Below, piece by piece: positions 57,311-64,000 of a stretch of 64,000 nucleotides of DNA. The position numbers and the translations under genes are program-made. The DNA is taken from NCBI RefSeq assembly GCF_037977235.1, contig NZ_CP150276.1:5146001-5210000 (forward strand), given 5' to 3'. Numbering within the stretch: the first letter of the stretch is position 1; every line of letters starts with the position of its first letter. The notes beneath the pieces are model-generated. The model was not told the origin of the DNA. It searched no databases and saw nothing but the letters and a program-made list of their open reading frames with translations. This DNA comes from Paenibacillus sp. FSL K6-0276. GTDB taxonomy: Bacteria > Bacillota > Bacilli > Paenibacillales > Paenibacillaceae.

Positions 57311-58267
57311 TTATCTAATAGTACCCCGTTGATTCTCCCCATGCAGTGGAATAACATCCACAAAAGGAGCAATACGATCCATCAAGCGTTGACCTTTATA
57401 GATCTCCTCGCCATCCTTGCTAGTGAAGCTAAGATGCTTCTCCAAACCATCCAGCGGATAATTCGAAGTATAGATGGTTGGTTTACGGTTCATCCGATAA
57501 TTCAGAATCGCACCAAGCACATGATCACGCGCCCAAGGATTCAAATTCTCCGCACCAATATCATCAAAAATAAGTAAATCGCAGTTTTTCATCGTATCCA
57601 CGGTTTCCTTCATCTTCTGGCCGTCCATCATGATCGATTTTAAATCCTCGATAAAATCTGGCATATATACGATAACTCCAGTATATCCGGCAACAGCAAG
57701 CTCATGAAGCAAGTAACACATCAGAAACGTTTTGCCTGTTCCGAAGGTTCCATGTAAATAAATCCCGCGCGAGGTCAGACCTTCTTCCTTAACACTCGTG
57801 ATATAATCAAATATTTTATTAACCGCCGAGACCCGGCGTGGATCTTTGCCCATAATATCTATTTCATCATAACCGCCATTAAGCACACGCTCGTCCACAT
57901 AAAAGCTACGGATACGTTTGCGGATGCTATCCTGATTATCCTGTGCCACTTTAAGTCGGCATGCCGTCTTGCGTTCATATAAGTCCACAGAACCATTCAC
58001 GCTCTCTACCGTAAGTTTGCTAAAGTGACCGGGGAAATCATTCGGACATTTCTCTAGACCCGGACAGTTCGCACAGTGACGGCTTTCCTCTACATATTGA
58101 TACAGGCGGCTCATATGAAGCCGCAGTCGCGATTCGTCCAACTCAGGATGTTCGGACTGTAATGCCTTCACAAGTGGATGATTGAATAACCCTTGTTCAA
58201 GATCGCGTTGACGCTGTCGTAGAGTTGGATTGTTGATCGAACGAAGCACATCGCCCATAGACTCCAT
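57311..58267 (-). CDS. dnaI: Primosomal protein DnaI (helicase loader)
   Basis: It loads the replicative helicase DnaC onto DNA during initiation and restart. The N-terminal domain has a zinc-binding pattern (CANCPGLEKCPND, with a His in EESRHC). The C-terminal AAA+ ATPase has Walker A LHGTFGTGKTFLM, Walker B LLIFDDIGAENL, sensor 1 PTIYTSNY and the arginine-finger region LMDRI. Its length, 318, is normal. dnaB precedes it by 18 bases. The start ATG follows GAGGTGG. Confidence 0.95.
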   Translation of the reverse strand: MESMGDVLRSINNPTLRQRQRDLEQGLFNHPLVKALQSEHPELDESRLRLHMSRLYQYVEESRHCANCPGLEKCPNDFPGHFSKLTVESVNGSVDLYERKTACRLKVAQDNQDSIRKRIRSFYVDERVLNGGYDEIDIMGKDPRRVSAVNKIFDYITSVKEEGLTSRGIYLHGTFGTGKTFLMCYLLHELAVAGYTGVIVYMPDFIEDLKSIMMDGQKMKETVDTMKNCDLLIFDDIGAENLNPWARDHVLGAILNYRMNRKPTIYTSNYPLDGLEKHLSFTSKDGEEIYKGQRLMDRIAPFVDVIPLHGENQRGTIR

Positions 58268-58285
58268 TGTTCCACCTCTCTCTCA

Positions 58286-59824
58286 TTACGGCGCTTGGGA
58301 AACACCTTTTTTCTTACTGGCCTTAATTTCTGCCGCTTTCTTCATCATCGCCGCGAATTCCTCATCCGATACCGTCCCGGCACTTCCATCGTCCAGCACA
58401 ATTGGAATTTCCGGTTTAGCGGATCGGCCTGTATTTTTGGCATATGAACGTGATCGAGATCCTGCCGCCGTGTTAGCTGTGGCTCCCTTGCCTTTCACTT
58501 TGGACTGATCCCTAATATATTTTACAGCCTTTTCGTAGGTGTTCACCTGTTTAACCAGCATATTGGAAGCGATAGCTTCTACAAAATTGCGGTTCATTCG
58601 CTGTTCTCCACCTGAGGCTACCATAGTCATTAAATAATGAATAAGTACATTGATTACTTCACCGCTTAGCTTATAGTTCAAATCTATCTTCTCGAACATA
58701 TCCATCAAATGACTGGGTACTGCACCTGGGAAAAAGGTTTGAAGCAACCGCGTATAAGGTTCGTTCCGCAGCATCATATTATATTGGTGAATGTCACACT
58801 TGGACAAGAATTGTGGCGGTACTTCTACATAATACTCCATCTCTACAGATTGCTCCGGTGGCGCTATAGAATCATCATTCTCTTCGGAGGCACTGGAACG
58901 GATGGAAACAACCTTGGCAGCTGCAATTTCACGCTTTTCCTGTCGTTTCATATCCTGCCTGAAATGCTGGCTCGCTTTATATTGCAGTGCATCCAGAATA
59001 ACCTCGCCTTCCGGTGAGAACACTCCATCTTCATCCAGCAGACGACATAAATCCTGCGGACTAAGTTCATACTTATGGGCTACATAGTTAATAACACCCA
59101 TTTGAGTATGGTCAAAACGCAATTTTTCTACATGAGCCCGATTCACAGACTCCCGTGGAAAACGCAAAATAATATCACTATATCCGATAGCTTGTTCTCC
59201 AGATTCACGCATGCCAGGCTGACGCACAGAGGCTACTTCCGCAAGCGCCTGCTCCAGCTCATAATCAATGACATGTGTATTGAGTTGAAAAATATCGTAA
59301 AAAGGCACGGAGATATTCTCTTTGCCTATGGATCTGCGACTCCACTCTTCTGGCTCTCGGTTCCAGAATAGTTCCCGTAAGGACAGCACAGCAAATTTGC
59401 CAATTTTATCGCGTAACAGCAACGTCAAATGCTGAGTGGCAAAAAAGTCAGCTGGCGATAGCGGCGGCATTAGCTCATATTCATATAAGTAATCATCGGT
59501 TTCCGGCACATAGATTCGACAGGTCTGTAGCAGACCTACCGCTTCTAACCGGGAAGCCTGATCTATTAAATATTTGCGGCCTTTCTCATTCGGTTCAACG
59601 CCTAGCGTCATAAATAACCTGCGCTGTTGCTCCACTCCAGAATAGCCAATGCTATCTGCCGGCACATGTTCAACCAGCAAGCGATAGAAACTGATTGCAA
59701 AAGCTCCTACCATAGGCTGATACACAGAGCTAAGCATACGTCCATCTATAACACTAAGACCAAATTCGCGGGAAACGCAGTACCGATGATGTTCGGTGAA
59801 ATGATGTAAGTTACTCATGCGCAT
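58286..59824 (-). CDS. dnaB: Replication initiation and membrane attachment protein DnaB
   Basis: The Firmicute DnaB (not the helicase) works with DnaD and DnaI to load the helicase at oriC. The 512-residue protein starts nine bases after AAGGGGG. The N-terminal winged-helix region (LSVIDGRMLSSVYQPMVG) is typical, and the C-terminal DnaB/DnaD domain has the motif VNVLIHYLMT..., followed by YEKAVKYIRDQSK. A low-complexity Lys/Ala/Ser tail closes it. In B. subtilis the order is nrdR-dnaB-dnaI; nrdR is not seen upstream here. Confidence 0.92.
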   Translation of the reverse strand: MRMSNLHHFTEHHRYCVSREFGLSVIDGRMLSSVYQPMVGAFAISFYRLLVEHVPADSIGYSGVEQQRRLFMTLGVEPNEKGRKYLIDQASRLEAVGLLQTCRIYVPETDDYLYEYELMPPLSPADFFATQHLTLLLRDKIGKFAVLSLRELFWNREPEEWSRRSIGKENISVPFYDIFQLNTHVIDYELEQALAEVASVRQPGMRESGEQAIGYSDIILRFPRESVNRAHVEKLRFDHTQMGVINYVAHKYELSPQDLCRLLDEDGVFSPEGEVILDALQYKASQHFRQDMKRQEKREIAAAKVVSIRSSASEENDDSIAPPEQSVEMEYYVEVPPQFLSKCDIHQYNMMLRNEPYTRLLQTFFPGAVPSHLMDMFEKIDLNYKLSGEVINVLIHYLMTMVASGGEQRMNRNFVEAIASNMLVKQVNTYEKAVKYIRDQSKVKGKGATANTAAGSRSRSYAKNTGRSAKPEIPIVLDDGSAGTVSDEEFAAMMKKAAEIKASKKKGVSQAP

Positions 59825-59970
59825 CTACGGATACCCCCTTGTTTTCACGAATTCATACAGGATTCTATTCTATCATAAAAAACGTCGCCGGAAATGTAAA
59901 TAAACTACCAATTCCGACTCTTTTCGCTATATAATCAGCTTTTTCTTACGAATATCTACCTCTATTAAAC

Positions 59971-60036
59971 AAGAAGAAACGGCTTCACTGTCCTCTGGAA
60001 GAGGAAGGTATCCGTTTCTCGCAGAATTCAAGATTT
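59971..60036. repeat. Bipartite-hairpin element, first-hairpin copy upstream of dnaB
   Basis: AAGAAGAAACGG...CTGTCC...GGAAGG...CCGTTTCTCGCAGAA is present, and the second hairpin is missing. It lies in the 258-base gap between the yuiB-like gene and dnaB, which otherwise holds nothing recognised. Confidence 0.7.
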
Positions 60037-60082
60037 AAAAAACGACTCTCACATCAGAGCCGCCTGTATTCATATTGAATCT

Positions 60083-60379
60083 TTAAAACATCTTATAACC
60101 GCCGAAACGAAGCTTCTGAATCGTCCACCCGCTCAGCACGGCACCCGCTAGACCAGCGACACCTGTTAAGTAATCAACGAAATGGAAGCTGGAAAGATGC
60201 TCCCAGAGCGTCACTGCGCTTCTATCCCAAATGGAATAAATTACAACCGGTAGAATAATAAGTACGAACAGATAAGCGGGAAACCAGGTTGTCTTCATTA
60301 ACATGTTAAGAATAAATCCAATACCAAACATCATCACAAAGAATAAAACGGTTAGGATAAACACCGGAATAAACCCCAT
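60083..60379 (-). CDS. yuiB: YuiB-like small membrane protein
   Basis: The ATG opening MGFIPVFIL is taken as start because the added N-terminal residues of the longer frame are charged and overlap AAAGGGG (98 residues). Three membrane segments are seen: VFILTVLFFVMMFGIGFIL, FPAYLFVLIILPVVIYSIW and VAGLAGAVLSGWTI. The size and the FGIGFILN motif match YuiB of B. subtilis, which lies near yumB and yumC there, as the homologues of those genes do here. The function is unknown. Confidence 0.75.
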   Translation of the reverse strand: MGFIPVFILTVLFFVMMFGIGFILNMLMKTTWFPAYLFVLIILPVVIYSIWDRSAVTLWEHLSSFHFVDYLTGVAGLAGAVLSGWTIQKLRFGGYKMF

Positions 60380-60516
60380 CTTACCGTCACTACCCCTTTC
60401 TATAAAAAAGCGCACATCTTATACGAACTATTAGTAAGTTTACTAGAAAAAATGTCACGAAGCAATGAACTTTATTCAAAATCAGGTCTAATTCTTTTAC
60501 AACAGAATGTCATCAT

Positions 60517-60546
60517 TTGCTCTTGGCAACTTGATTGCGATACAAT
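60517..60546 (+). promoter_or_regulatory. Candidate sigma-A promoter of hemQ
   Basis: TTGCTC and TACAAT are 18 bases apart. The transcript would begin about 200 bases before hemQ and would contain the leader repeats. Confidence 0.45.
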
Positions 60547-60587
60547 GCATATAGATTAATGAATCATACATAGTCTATGATGCAGGA

Positions 60588-60733
60588 GCTTCGTAAAACC
60601 AAGAGTTTGCTTCCGTAGCTATTTTTACGCGATGTTATTTCAACGGAGCCTATGCTTCGTAAAACAAAGCGTATGCTTCCGATGCAAGTTTTACGCAACG
60701 TTATTTCAAGCGAAGCCTATGCTTCGTAAAACT
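60588..60733 (+). repeat. Tandem leader repeats (66-67 bp) ending just before the hemQ Shine-Dalgarno
   Basis: GCTTCGTAAAAC recurs at 60588, 60654 and 60721. Two full units contain AAGC-GTAT-GCTT-like hairpins and GTTATTTCAA; the third is truncated right at TTTTAAGGAG. The same layout precedes the AraC gene at 29526-30311 and, as a single unit, trxA. Confidence 0.85.
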
Positions 60734-60749
60734 TTTAAGGAGTGAGATC

Positions 60750-61502
60750 ATGAACGAAGCCGCTATGACACTGGAAGGCTGGTATGCCTTGCATGACTTC
60801 CGCTCACTGAACTGGACCGCTTGGACGGCAGCAGATGATGAAGAACGTGCCGTTGCTCTAGAAGAACTACATGCTTTTATGCAGGAATGGAGCACTGTCG
60901 AAGAAGCAAAGGAAGGCAGCTCCGCAGTATATTCCATCGTTGGCCAGAAGGCCGATTTCGTAATGATGTTCTTGCGCGAAAGTTTGGAAGATCTGAACCA
61001 GCTTGAGACGGCCTTTAACAAAATAGCATTTGCTCAATATACAACTAAAGCCTATTCCTATGTAAGTATTGTTGAATTAAGCAACTACCTTGCGGGTGGC
61101 AGCGATGGTAGCGATCCTATGCAGAATCCACATGTTGTCGCTCGTCTAAAACCTATTTTGCCGCAAGCGAAGCATATCTGCTTCTATCCAATGAACAAAA
61201 AACGCGAGCTTGCCGATAACTGGTATATGCTTGATATGACTAAACGTCGGGAGCTGATGGCTTCTCACGGATTAATCGGACGTGGATATGCAGGTAAGGT
61301 GAAGCAGATTATCACCGGCTCCGTAGGTTTTGATGATTGGGAATGGGGTGTAACCTTGTTCGCTGAAGATCCGCTGCAATTCAAGAAGTTGGTCTACGAA
61401 ATGCGCTTTGACGAAGTCAGTGCCCGCTACGGCGAATTCGGACCTTTCTATGTCGGCAATCTGCTGACTCTCGAATCCTTTGAGGAAATGCTCAAATTGT
61501 AG
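60750..61502 (+). CDS. hemQ: Coproheme decarboxylase (HemQ)
   Basis: It makes haem b from coproheme, the last step of the Gram-positive coproporphyrin-dependent pathway, using peroxide. The chlorite-dismutase-like fold is clear. The catalytic Tyr lies in FYPMNKKRELADNWY, the proximal haem-binding His in MASHGLIGRGYAGKV, and WEWGVTLFAEDPLQFKKLVYEMRFDEVSARYGEFGPF is the C-terminal domain pattern. The length, 250, is normal. AAGGAG is seven to eight bases before the ATG. No other haem gene is nearby. An array of leader repeats precedes it. Confidence 0.95.
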   Translation: MNEAAMTLEGWYALHDFRSLNWTAWTAADDEERAVALEELHAFMQEWSTVEEAKEGSSAVYSIVGQKADFVMMFLRESLEDLNQLETAFNKIAFAQYTTKAYSYVSIVELSNYLAGGSDGSDPMQNPHVVARLKPILPQAKHICFYPMNKKRELADNWYMLDMTKRRELMASHGLIGRGYAGKVKQIITGSVGFDDWEWGVTLFAEDPLQFKKLVYEMRFDEVSARYGEFGPFYVGNLLTLESFEEMLKL

Positions 61503-61506
61503 TAAT

Positions 61507-61604
61507 AAGAAGAAACGGCATTACCGTCCTTCTAGGGACGGTACCCGTTTCTGCGAGAAATAGAAGGATAAATTATAGTGTGAAACATATAAATTCTTAT
61601 ATTT
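61507..61604. repeat. Bipartite-hairpin element, full copy after hemQ
   Basis: Hairpin one: AGAAACGG...ACCGTCC...GGACGGT...CCGTTTCT. Linker TGCGAGAAATAGAAGGATAAATTATAG, then hairpin two ending CATATAAATTCTTATATTT with a few changes relative to the copies at 8667 and 41511. Confidence 0.85.
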
Positions 61605-61605
61605 C

Positions 61606-61650
61606 AAAAAGGGTGTGTCTCCAGATCAATATGGAGACACACCCTTTTTA
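61606..61650. terminator. Bidirectional terminator between hemQ and the 92-residue unknown gene
   Basis: AAAGGGTGTGTCTCC pairs with GGAGACACACCCTTT around a 10-base loop. A- and T-runs flank it. Confidence 0.92.
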
Positions 61651-61671
61651 AATGCTATATTCATTGAATTA

Positions 61672-61950
61672 CTACACCGAAGTTCCTGCTTCTTCATCCT
61701 CTTTGCTGTCATCTTCATCATCACGCAGACTTTCCAAATATTCGGCCGTTGCTCGGTCACGAGCCCGACCTTTATCCTTCAGGCGTTCTATACCAGGGAG
61801 AATGAGTAGATCAATCTCCTTCTGAACGATATAAGCCAAATCGTATTGGTTCTGATCCTCCAGATAAGATCCAACCTCAATCAGACCGTTATACCGATCC
61901 AATTCTTCACGGGTCAGCAGTCCACGTACCTGTACGCTGCAGTGGCGCAT
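61672..61950 (-). CDS. Small acidic protein of unknown function, coupled to the NADH dehydrogenase gene
   Basis: The ATG is one base after the stop of the NADH dehydrogenase gene, with AAGGAAG inside that gene's end, so the two are co-transcribed. The 92 residues start MRHCSVQVRGLLTREELDR and comprise two amphipathic helices (GLIEVGSYLEDQNQYDLAYIV, then KEIDLLILPGIERLKDKG) and a strongly acidic tail (DDEDDSKEDEEAG). No membrane segment, no known motif. Its position suggests a link with the respiratory enzyme, but nothing in its sequence shows it. Confidence 0.75.
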   Translation of the reverse strand: MRHCSVQVRGLLTREELDRYNGLIEVGSYLEDQNQYDLAYIVQKEIDLLILPGIERLKDKGRARDRATAEYLESLRDDEDDSKEDEEAGTSV

Positions 61951-61951
61951 C

Positions 61952-63145
61952 TTATAAGAATCTTCCTTTTTTCAGTACCAGCGGAATCCCACCGATAATG
62001 AACAAGTAGCGCATATCCACAATTTTTTTCAATTGAGCTGCTTTCCAGCCCTTGTAAGTTTTGCTGCCAACTACAGCAATACCTTGACCCTTGCCTAGTG
62101 AAGCTACTGTTCCTTTATTGCTGAATGCGAATTTCTTTGGTTGTTGATTACGAATCGCAGCCACCAAATTATGCGCACAGCACTCGCCCTGTTGCATAGC
62201 AATTTGTGCCGTTGGCGGGTAAGGACGTCCTTCCGGGTTAATCATCAAAGAACCATCTCCAATAATGAAGATATTTTCTTGGCTTGGTGCACGTAAATAT
62301 TCATCTACTTTCACACGTCCACGCATAGCTTCAAATCCAGCGGCTTCAATAAGACGATTCCCTCGAATTCCGCCTGTCCAGACAATTGTGGAAGCTTTAA
62401 TTTCTTCGCCTGACGCCAGAATCACACCGTTTGGCAGACATTCCTTGATAGCAACGCCCATCTTGAAAGTAACACCCTTCTTAGTGAGCAAGTTCATCGC
62501 GTACTCAACAAGTTCAGGAGCAAATCCAGGCAAAGCTGTTGGCGCAGCTTCTATGTTGTATATATTTACCATGCTCGGATCAACGTCAAATTCTTTACAC
62601 AATCCAGGGATGCGGTCAGCTAATTCGGCCACAAACTCAATTCCGCTAAAGCCAGCACCACCGACTACGAAATTGATATGCTCCTGAGCATTGTTCTCGT
62701 TCTTGTACTTGGCGAATTGATACTCAATATGTTCACGAATTAAACGAACGGAGTTGATGCTCCGGATCGTAAGTGCGTATTTATCAAGTCCTGGAATACC
62801 GAATGTTTCAGGCTCTCCGCCCAAAGCAATGACGAGATAGTCATACGAAAGAGTACCATCCTCCAAAATAATCTTTTTCTGCTGAGTACGAATTTCCTGA
62901 ACAGATGACTTTACGAGATCGATCTTGAATTCATCGATTAGTTTAGAAATAGACACCCGAGTGTGTTCAATACTGTCCGTACCTGCCGCAGGCATATGTA
63001 GATGGGTAGTAAAATAGTGGTACTCATGACGGTTTACGAGCGTGACATCCGCTTCATTATAGTTCAAAGCCTTCTGTAAGCGCTGTGCGGTCAAAATACC
63101 CCCATAGCCCGCGCCTAAGATTACGATTTTGGGAATACTACTCAT
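61952..63145 (-). CDS. ndh: Type II NADH dehydrogenase (Ndh/YumB-like)
   Basis: The ATG opening MSSIPKIVILGAGYGG follows GGAAGGAG by seven bases; the longer frame is not supported (397 residues). It transfers electrons from NADH to menaquinone through FAD without pumping protons, on the inner face of the membrane. The FAD loop GAGYGGILTAQ is at residue 8, the NAD-binding loop VVGGAGFSGIEFVAEL near 165, and the second FAD motif NIFIIGDGSLM near 300. TAQIAMQQGE is the motif near the quinone site. The C-terminal membrane-binding helix region ends YLFIIGGIPLVLKKGRFL. The opposite-strand neighbour is yumC. Confidence 0.92.
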   Translation of the reverse strand: MSSIPKIVILGAGYGGILTAQRLQKALNYNEADVTLVNRHEYHYFTTHLHMPAAGTDSIEHTRVSISKLIDEFKIDLVKSSVQEIRTQQKKIILEDGTLSYDYLVIALGGEPETFGIPGLDKYALTIRSINSVRLIREHIEYQFAKYKNENNAQEHINFVVGGAGFSGIEFVAELADRIPGLCKEFDVDPSMVNIYNIEAAPTALPGFAPELVEYAMNLLTKKGVTFKMGVAIKECLPNGVILASGEEIKASTIVWTGGIRGNRLIEAAGFEAMRGRVKVDEYLRAPSQENIFIIGDGSLMINPEGRPYPPTAQIAMQQGECCAHNLVAAIRNQQPKKFAFSNKGTVASLGKGQGIAVVGSKTYKGWKAAQLKKIVDMRYLFIIGGIPLVLKKGRFL

Positions 63146-63365
63146 GTTCCGGCTCCTTCCAAGAGGTAAATCTGTCTTTGTATTTTTTATTGAAACAATG
63201 TACGGTCCTTTTTGTGAATTTATACACTTATATTTAGAAGAAATTCCAATCAAACTTAAAGGATTTCTAAATTGACCATATCCATTGTAAACCTTAGTGT
63301 AGTATTAATCAAACATTAAAATACTAAAAAACGTCACATTCTTATTGCGTTCTAAAGTCTTTCTT

Positions 63366-63394
63366 TGCAGGTATGTGTCACAATGTTTATAATA
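63366..63394 (+). promoter_or_regulatory. Sigma-A promoter of yumC
   Basis: TTGCAG and TATAAT are exactly 17 bases apart, giving a leader of about 50 bases before the GTG start. The rest of the 304-base divergent gap shows nothing further. Confidence 0.75.
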
Positions 63395-63449
63395 AGTAAG
63401 AATACAAGTATGGCAAAATGAATATATCAACTCGGAGGTGTAATATCCC

Positions 63450-64000
63450 GTGACACAAGAGCAATCCGGCGTTCCTATGAGCGACCTTTTAATCATAGGT
63501 GGCGGTCCAGCTGGCATGTTTGCCGCATTTTACGGTGGGATGCGTCAGGCATCAGTAACACTTATTGAAAGTATGCCCCAATTGGGAGGACAACTCGCTG
63601 CACTTTATCCTGAAAAATACATTTATGATGTAGCAGGTTTCCCAAAAGTAACTGCACAAGAATTGGTTGACAACCTGACACGGCAAATGGATATGTTCCA
63701 ATCGAATATCCGGCTGGAGGAGAAAGTAATTTCTGTTCAGAAACGGGACGAACGCCATTTTGTAGTTACAACCGATGTAGCAGAATATCACAGTAAAGCT
63801 ATTATCATTACAGCTGGCGTAGGCGCTTTTGAACCTCGTCGTTTAGAACTGCCAGACGCAGGACGATTTGAAAAAGCCAACCTCCACTATTTTGTAAATG
63901 ATTTAAATGCCTTTAAAGATAAAAAAGTTCTGATTAGCGGTGGTGGTGATTCCGCAGTAGACTGGGCACTAATGCTGGAACCAATCGCGGAGCAAGTAAC
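63450..64000 (+). CDS. yumC: Ferredoxin/flavodoxin-NADP reductase type 2 (YumC), cut by the right edge
   Basis: The start is GTG, nine bases after CGGAGGTG. The 183 residues in view are the FAD domain and part of the NADPH domain of a thioredoxin-reductase-like protein. SDLLIIGGGPAGMFAAFYGG binds FAD, QLGGQLAALYPEKYIYDVAGFP is typical of YumC, and KKVLISGGGDSAVDWAL binds NADPH. The CxxC pair of true thioredoxin reductase does not appear up to where it should lie, before the NADPH loop. The enzyme reduces ferredoxins or flavodoxins with NADPH. The family has about 330-350 residues, so roughly 150 are missing. Confidence 0.93.
   Translation, partial: MTQEQSGVPMSDLLIIGGGPAGMFAAFYGGMRQASVTLIESMPQLGGQLAALYPEKYIYDVAGFPKVTAQELVDNLTRQMDMFQSNIRLEEKVISVQKRDERHFVVTTDVAEYHSKAIIITAGVGAFEPRRLELPDAGRFEKANLHYFVNDLNAFKDKKVLISGGGDSAVDWALMLEPIAEQV

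Overview
The window reads as chromosomal DNA of a spore-forming, low-to-middle GC Firmicute, most likely Paenibacillus or a close relative. Pointers are two very large secreted enzymes ending in three S-layer homology (SLH) repeats, a YheC/YheD-type spore-coat ATP-grasp protein, a primosomal dnaB-dnaI pair, hemQ (coproporphyrin haem route), a Bacillus-type sdhCAB operon, EcsAB, KtrBA under a c-di-AMP riboswitch, and the YuiB / type II NADH dehydrogenase / YumC group. No rRNA, tRNA, CRISPR array, prophage or transposase gene was found; the identification rests on gene content, not on a marker gene.

Left third (1-20.6 kb), the accessory part. A GNAT fragment is cut by the left edge. Next come four small unknown minus-strand genes in a tight operon (295-1677). 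A 1719-residue SLH protein follows, fusing a calcineurin-like phosphoesterase to a GH8 glycoside hydrolase, with a divergent AraC regulator. After an alcohol dehydrogenase remnant bounded by dispersed repeats comes what looks like a spore-surface glycoprotein locus: a short sugar nucleotidyltransferase, three GT2 glycosyltransferases coupled by ATGA overlaps, and an 1860-residue protein built almost wholly of decapeptide repeats. Beside it, on the plus strand, are a YheC/YheD-like gene and psd. A good sigma-K-like promoter precedes the glycosyltransferases, so late mother-cell expression is inferred.

Middle (20.6-45 kb). A 2300-residue SLH protein carries a GH3 beta-glycosidase with permuted domain order, under a long leader with a LacI-type operator. 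Then come gpmA, a 39-codon orphan ORF with its own terminator, an AraC regulator, a MocR/PdxR regulator divergent from a PNPOx-family flavoprotein, a PLP aminotransferase, a YjcZ-like small membrane protein, a DEAD-box helicase-ecsA-ecsB operon, an SDR, cheX, a LysR regulator, a PHP-type histidinol phosphatase, a nitroreductase, a GNAT, a Tat-exported phosphoesterase and a DUF3891 protein.

Right third (45-64 kb), mostly housekeeping: sdhCAB with a divergent LysR gene, ktrBA with riboswitch and promoter, a CPBP protease, uvrC, trxA, a 51-residue YqzM-like membrane protein, dnaB-dnaI, yuiB-like, hemQ, a 92-residue unknown coupled to type II NADH dehydrogenase, and the start of yumC.

Three kinds of non-coding repeat run through the window: a bipartite hairpin element of about 100 bp (at least eight intact or decayed copies); a leader element ending at the Shine-Dalgarno of three unrelated genes (an AraC regulator, trxA, hemQ); and a cluster of TAGAGGGA/TCCCTCTA palindromes. 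With the repeat-protein/glycosyltransferase locus these are the most promising undescribed features.
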